8,424 nt of DNA, taken from positions 1 to 8,424 of the forward strand of contig JAHEEY010000196.1 of the NCBI GenBank assembly GCA_024640485.1. Direction: 5' to 3'. This stretch comes from Chloroflexota bacterium. Its GTDB lineage: Bacteria; Chloroflexota; Anaerolineae; Promineifilales; Promineifilaceae. The notes beneath the pieces were generated by a model, which searched no databases, had not been told where the DNA came from, and saw nothing but the letters and a program-made list of their open reading frames with translations. How positions within the stretch are numbered: position 1 is the stretch's first letter; each line of letters opens with the position of its first letter. This document shows positions 5,330 to 8,424 of this stretch, in pieces. A program made the translations under genes and the position numbers.

Positions 5330-6037
5330 CTATATACCGGCCGATTTTCGGTACAGGCGGATGATTCGCTCGATTTTACTCTTGGTCATCGGCTTGCGAT
5401 GGCCGTCGATGTAGGTCTGCACAGGCTCATTCGCCAGAGCGGTCAACATGCCGGTGTCGATGGGGCCGTCGGTCAGGTTCGCCGGATAATAGCAATCACC
5501 CAGGAACATGACCTGGTCTTCAACCACTTTGACCACAATGGAATCAGCTGCATGCACACCGCCGACGTGACGGAGCTCCAGGGTCAGTCCGCCGAGGGTC
5601 ATGGTCACCTGCTGGCTGAAGAGGGTCTCAGGCAAAACTATCCGAAAATCAGCCCAATCAGAAGCGGTGAAATCCAACTTAAGATTGGGGTTGCGCTCGT
5701 GAATCCTCAGTACCTCATCTCCCCATCGCTTCTGGCGCATCGCCTCCAGCAGCGGCAGGCACTGCTCATGGGCGACAACCGGCACCCCAAAAGGATGGGC
5801 GCCAAACACATGATCCCAATGATGATGGGTGTAGATGATATGAGTGAGCGGAGGCGCGTTTATCGTTCCCAGGGAGGAAAGGATCTTTCTTGCCAGCTGA
5901 GGGCTGTTGCCAGCGTCAACCAACACCGTTTCCGCCTCACCGACGATGATGCCCACGGCGGACTGCACGCGATCAACATCGGCATGGTGGGGCCAAATCC
6001 AGACGTGTTGGCTGATTTGAACCAGAGGTGTCGACAT
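5330..6037 (-). CDS. MBL-fold metallo-hydrolase
   Basis: A 235-residue metallo-beta-lactamase-fold protein. The metal-binding signature HxHxDH is THHHWDH (H71, H73, D75, H76). H162 (GGVHAADS), the bridging-type D181 (FLGDCYYP) and a late H213 (YIDGH) complete the usual two-metal site. The opening (WIWPHHADVDRVQSAVGIIVGEAETVLVDAG in outline, residues 13-43) is the typical N-terminal sheet. Members hydrolyse thioesters, lactones, phosphodiesters or beta-lactams, so the substrate is not determined. No signal peptide is seen, which argues against a secreted beta-lactamase. The ATG has AAGG six bases upstream. The gene begins 14 bases after the ubiE stop, so the two are probably co-transcribed; a role in quinone metabolism is possible but unproven. 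Confidence 0.92.
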   Translation of the reverse strand: MSTPLVQISQHVWIWPHHADVDRVQSAVGIIVGEAETVLVDAGNSPQLARKILSSLGTINAPPLTHIIYTHHHWDHVFGAHPFGVPVVAHEQCLPLLEAMRQKRWGDEVLRIHERNPNLKLDFTASDWADFRIVLPETLFSQQVTMTLGGLTLELRHVGGVHAADSIVVKVVEDQVMFLGDCYYPANLTDGPIDTGMLTALANEPVQTYIDGHRKPMTKSKIERIIRLYRKSAGI

Positions 6038-6051
6038 CTAGCGCCTTACAA

Positions 6052-6759
6052 TTAGAGCGGCTTCTGCCCCACATGAATGGCGATGGTGCCAAACATGAAC
6101 ATCTTGTAATGAATGGCCCCAAACCCTACTTGAGACATGATTTCCACCAAAGTATCGGGGTCTTTGAACTGCTGGGTGCTGTCCGGCAGATAACGATAGG
6201 CATCGCTGTCCCCGGCAAGCAGTTTTCCCAGCGTCGGAATCACCCGATTGAGATGGAATAGGATGAAGGGGCGCAGTAGATTCTTCTTGGGCGGGCTGGA
6301 CTCCAACACCACCACCCAGCCGCCGGGACGGGTCACCCGCATCTGCTCCCGAAAAGCGCCGGGCACGTCGATCACATTGCGCATCAAGAATCCCGAGGTT
6401 ACGGCATCGAAGTAATCCTCCGGGAACGGCAGGGCCAGCGTGTCAGCCGCGGTCCATAGAATAGGGGCGCGCTCCGGATAAACCTTTCCAGCCTGCATCA
6501 TCTCAATAGTGAAATCCCCACCTACCGCCTGGATTTCAGGGTGTTGGCACAATCCTTCGTAAGCGATATCCCCGGTGCCGGTGGCGATATCCAACAGACG
6601 GCCGTTCTCCGGCAGTTTGGCTTGTTGAATGACGTAACGACGCCATTTGATGTCCTGCCCCGCAGTCATCACCCGGTTCATCAAGTCATAACGACCGGCA
6701 ATGCGGGCGAACATACCTTGCACATACTGTGCGCGTTCTTCACCAGTTAAATGGGCCAT
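6052..6759 (-). CDS. ubiE: Demethylmenaquinone/ubiquinone C-methyltransferase (UbiE/MenG family)
   Basis: A 235-residue class I SAM-dependent methyltransferase matching UbiE/MenG, which adds the ring methyl group in the last step of menaquinone synthesis. Family blocks appear in order: VQGMFARIAGRYDLMNRVMT (13-32), the SAM motif LDIATGTGDIA (56-66), acidic D82, LPFPEDYFDAVTSGF (110-124), FREQMRVTRPGGWVVVLE (136-153) and the UbiE-type YRYLPDSTQQF (188-198). The length is normal. If the host is Chloroflexota, menaquinone is the expected product, so menG may be the better name. The enzyme acts in the cytosol near the membrane. The ATG at 6759 has only a close GGAAAG upstream; the next internal Met (M16) would cut a conserved block, so I keep this start. 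It lies 72 bases after ftsK and 14 bases before the MBL gene. Confidence 0.93.
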   Translation of the reverse strand: MAHLTGEERAQYVQGMFARIAGRYDLMNRVMTAGQDIKWRRYVIQQAKLPENGRLLDIATGTGDIAYEGLCQHPEIQAVGGDFTIEMMQAGKVYPERAPILWTAADTLALPFPEDYFDAVTSGFLMRNVIDVPGAFREQMRVTRPGGWVVVLESSPPKKNLLRPFILFHLNRVIPTLGKLLAGDSDAYRYLPDSTQQFKDPDTLVEIMSQVGFGAIHYKMFMFGTIAIHVGQKPL

Positions 6760-6777
6760 CTTTCCACAGCAAGCAGC

Positions 6778-6793
6778 CAGGGGCCAGACCCTG
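6778..6793 (-). repeat. Hairpin 2 between ftsK and ubiE
   Basis: CAGGG (6778-6782) and CCCTG (6789-6793) form a 5-base stem with a 6-base loop. It lies one base from the larger hairpin and 18 bases before the ubiE start. No T tract follows, so it is not a standard intrinsic terminator. It could stabilise or mark the processed 5' end of the ubiE message. Confidence 0.45.
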
Positions 6794-6794
6794 C

Positions 6795-6819
6795 CGACAA
6801 TCAGTTAGCCAGATTGTCG
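6795..6819 (-). repeat. Hairpin 1 between ftsK and ubiE (CGACAATC/GATTGTCG)
   Basis: CGACAATC (6795-6802) and GATTGTCG (6812-6819) form a perfect 8-base inverted repeat with a 9-base loop, starting 12 bases after the ftsK stop. No T run follows on either strand, so it is not a classical terminator. It could protect the 3' end of the ftsK message, serve as an RNase or Rho site, or be a protein operator. Confidence 0.7.
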
Positions 6820-6831
6820 TTGGACGAGGCA

Positions 6832-8424
6832 TCATGCCTCCTGCTCGCTTTCCTCCTCTTCTGATTCAGTCTCGCCCGCCTCGTCATCCTTCCACGGCAG
6901 AACCTCACGAGCTTTGCTGGTGCCGGTGGGCGGGCCAATGATGCCCTCTTCTTCCATAGTATCAATCAATCGGGCCGCCCGGGTGTATCCGATTCGGAAA
7001 CGGCGCTGCAGCAAGGAGGTGGAAGCTTTTTTCATCTCTCTCACCGACGCGATTACCTCTGGCATCAATTCATCTTCGTATTTCGCCTGCTCTTCCACCT
7101 TCTGCAGCTCTTCCCAAAGCGGCTGCATGCGCGGCGACGGCTGGGTGACCTCTGTCGGGCGTGTCTCTTCTTCCACCGCGGCGGATGACTCCGCCGGCGC
7201 GGCGGCGTTATTGCTGCTGGACGGGGCATTGACTGCGGCACCAGCTTGAGAACGCGGGATAATGCTGGATTGGGCCGACACCATACTGAACCGCCGGGCT
7301 TTCTTCCAATATTCAATCAAATCGTCTAGTTCTTTATCACTGACAAAGCATCCCTGCAGACGCACCGGCGCTGCCGCATCAGGGCTCTGGAAGAGCATAT
7401 CCCCCTGTCCCAGCAGCCGTTCAGCCCCAGTAGAGTCCAAAATGACCCGGCTGTCGGTGCTGGAGGCGACCGCAAAGGCGATACGCGCCGGGAAGTTGGC
7501 CTTGATCAGGCCGGTGACCACGTCGACCGATGGCCTTTGCGTGGCGATGATCATGTGGATGCCCGTCGCCCGGGCCATCTGGGCTAATCGAGTAATGCCC
7601 CGCTCCGTCTCTTCAGGCGACAGCATCATCAAATCCGCCAGCTCATCGATGACGATGACGATGTAGCACAATTTCTCGAACTCAGGCCGTTTCTTAACCT
7701 TCTTGTTGTAGTCCGTGATATTACGAGCGCCAATCTCAGCAAACAGCTTGTACCGGTTTTCCATCTCGCGCATCGCCCACTGCAAGGTGCCGATGACCCG
7801 ATCCATTTCGACCACCACCGGCGCCGCCAGATGAGGGATGCCGTTGTAGCCGGTCAGCTCCACCCGCTTGGGGTCGACCATCACTATTTTAAGGTCGTCG
7901 GGGGTATTCTGCAGTAGCAGGCAGGCGATGATCCCGTTCACGCAGACTGATTTACCAGAGCCTGTGGTGCCCGCGATCAGCAAGTGAGGCATCGCCGCCA
8001 AATCGGCCGAAATCGGCCGTCCGGCTACATTCTGGCCCAGGCCAATCCCCAACGGCGACTTAATTTTCTTGAACTCCGATGACTCCATCACATCGCGCAG
8101 GGAAACCAATGCCTTGGTGACATTGGGCACTTCAATCCCAACATATTTCTTTCCAGGGACTGGCGCTTGAATACGAATCGACTGCGCCGCCAATGCCAGC
8201 GCCAAATCGTCGGATAGGCCGGCGATCTTGCCGACTTTTACTTTGGTCCGTTTGCCGCTGCGCTGCTCAATGAAGTTGGGCTCAACACCGAACTGGGTAA
8301 TCGCCGGCCCCTGATTAATCTCCACCACGGTAGCTGGCGCGCCAAAGCTTTCTAGCGTGTGTTCGATGATCTCAACCTGCCCCCGAATCGCGGTGTTATT
8401 CACATCATGATCAGAGCCAGATTC
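6832..8424 (-). CDS. ftsK: FtsK/SpoIIIE DNA translocase (partial, N-terminal part outside window)
   Basis: FtsK pumps DNA at the division septum and activates chromosome-dimer resolution. The 530 codons seen are open to the right edge, so the membrane-spanning N-terminus lies outside; GTG at 8401-8403 is an internal codon, because homology continues past it. Numbering from the edge, the alpha domain (VEIIEHTLESFGAPATVVEI) is near 17-36, Walker A GTTGSGKS at 152-159, MVDPKRVELTGY near 182-193 and Walker B VIDELADLM at 258-266. ATQRPSVDVVTGLIKANFPARIAF follows near 294-317. A low-complexity Ala/Ser/Glu linker (about 387-449) precedes the gamma winged helix (near 450-509: LLQRRFRIGYTRAARLIDTM), which reads KOPS-like polarity sequences. 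A strongly acidic tail (GETESEEEESEQEA) ends the protein, beyond where most FtsK proteins stop. Possible operon head for ubiE and the MBL gene. Confidence 0.95.
   Translation of the reverse strand, partial: ESGSDHDVNNTAIRGQVEIIEHTLESFGAPATVVEINQGPAITQFGVEPNFIEQRSGKRTKVKVGKIAGLSDDLALALAAQSIRIQAPVPGKKYVGIEVPNVTKALVSLRDVMESSEFKKIKSPLGIGLGQNVAGRPISADLAAMPHLLIAGTTGSGKSVCVNGIIACLLLQNTPDDLKIVMVDPKRVELTGYNGIPHLAAPVVVEMDRVIGTLQWAMREMENRYKLFAEIGARNITDYNKKVKKRPEFEKLCYIVIVIDELADLMMLSPEETERGITRLAQMARATGIHMIIATQRPSVDVVTGLIKANFPARIAFAVASSTDSRVILDSTGAERLLGQGDMLFQSPDAAAPVRLQGCFVSDKELDDLIEYWKKARRFSMVSAQSSIIPRSQAGAAVNAPSSSNNAAAPAESSAAVEEETRPTEVTQPSPRMQPLWEELQKVEEQAKYEDELMPEVIASVREMKKASTSLLQRRFRIGYTRAARLIDTMEEEGIIGPPTGTSKAREVLPWKDDEAGETESEEEESEQEA

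Noticed and set aside
8401..8403. GTG as the start of ftsK
   Set aside because: The frame continues to the edge with FtsK-like residues (ESGSDHDV), and the membrane domain is expected further upstream. It is an internal valine.
1..8424. CRISPR arrays, IS elements, phage or defence genes, toxin-antitoxin pairs, tRNA or rRNA
   Set aside because: None was visible on either strand. The gene content is housekeeping and base composition looks even across the window.

Overview
This window looks like an ordinary housekeeping stretch of a bacterial chromosome. The protein sequences point to Chloroflexota (Anaerolineae/Caldilineae-like). The hints are the style of the FtsK motor and gamma domain, a UbiE/MenG-type quinone methylase, a ClpC/ClpB-type unfoldase with two Clp N repeats, and an F420/flavin-type split-barrel protein. 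This assignment is by recognition only; no database search was possible. All nine genes lie on the minus strand, so transcription runs from right to left. No transposase, integrase, phage gene, CRISPR array, tRNA or rRNA was seen.

Layout in transcription order, right to left. (1) ftsK, a DNA translocase cut by the right edge, is followed after a 72-base gap holding two tandem hairpins by ubiE/menG (quinone C-methyltransferase). Fourteen bases later comes an MBL-fold metallohydrolase, so these three may form one transcript. (2) A short-chain dehydrogenase/reductase (SDR) has its own good promoter (TTGGCT-17-TATACT). (3) rplS (ribosomal protein L19) stands alone, with promoter candidates and a hairpin in its leader and a textbook intrinsic terminator after it. 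(4) A class I glutamine-amidotransferase-like peptidase C26 overlaps murI (glutamate racemase), which has no ATG or GTG start. The pair may be translationally coupled and may link gamma-glutamyl hydrolysis to D-glutamate supply for peptidoglycan. (5) A small split-barrel flavin/F420-binding protein lies behind a perfect TATAAT box. (6) A 284-base spacer precedes a Clp AAA+ unfoldase cut by the left edge.

The genes cover DNA segregation, quinone biosynthesis, translation, cell-wall precursor supply and proteostasis. I found no convincing new multi-gene system. The more interesting items are the unusual murI start inside the C26 gene, an inverted repeat over the ribosome binding site of the C26 gene, the tandem hairpins between ftsK and ubiE, the monocistronic control of rplS, and the mixed ClpB/ClpC features of the unfoldase.
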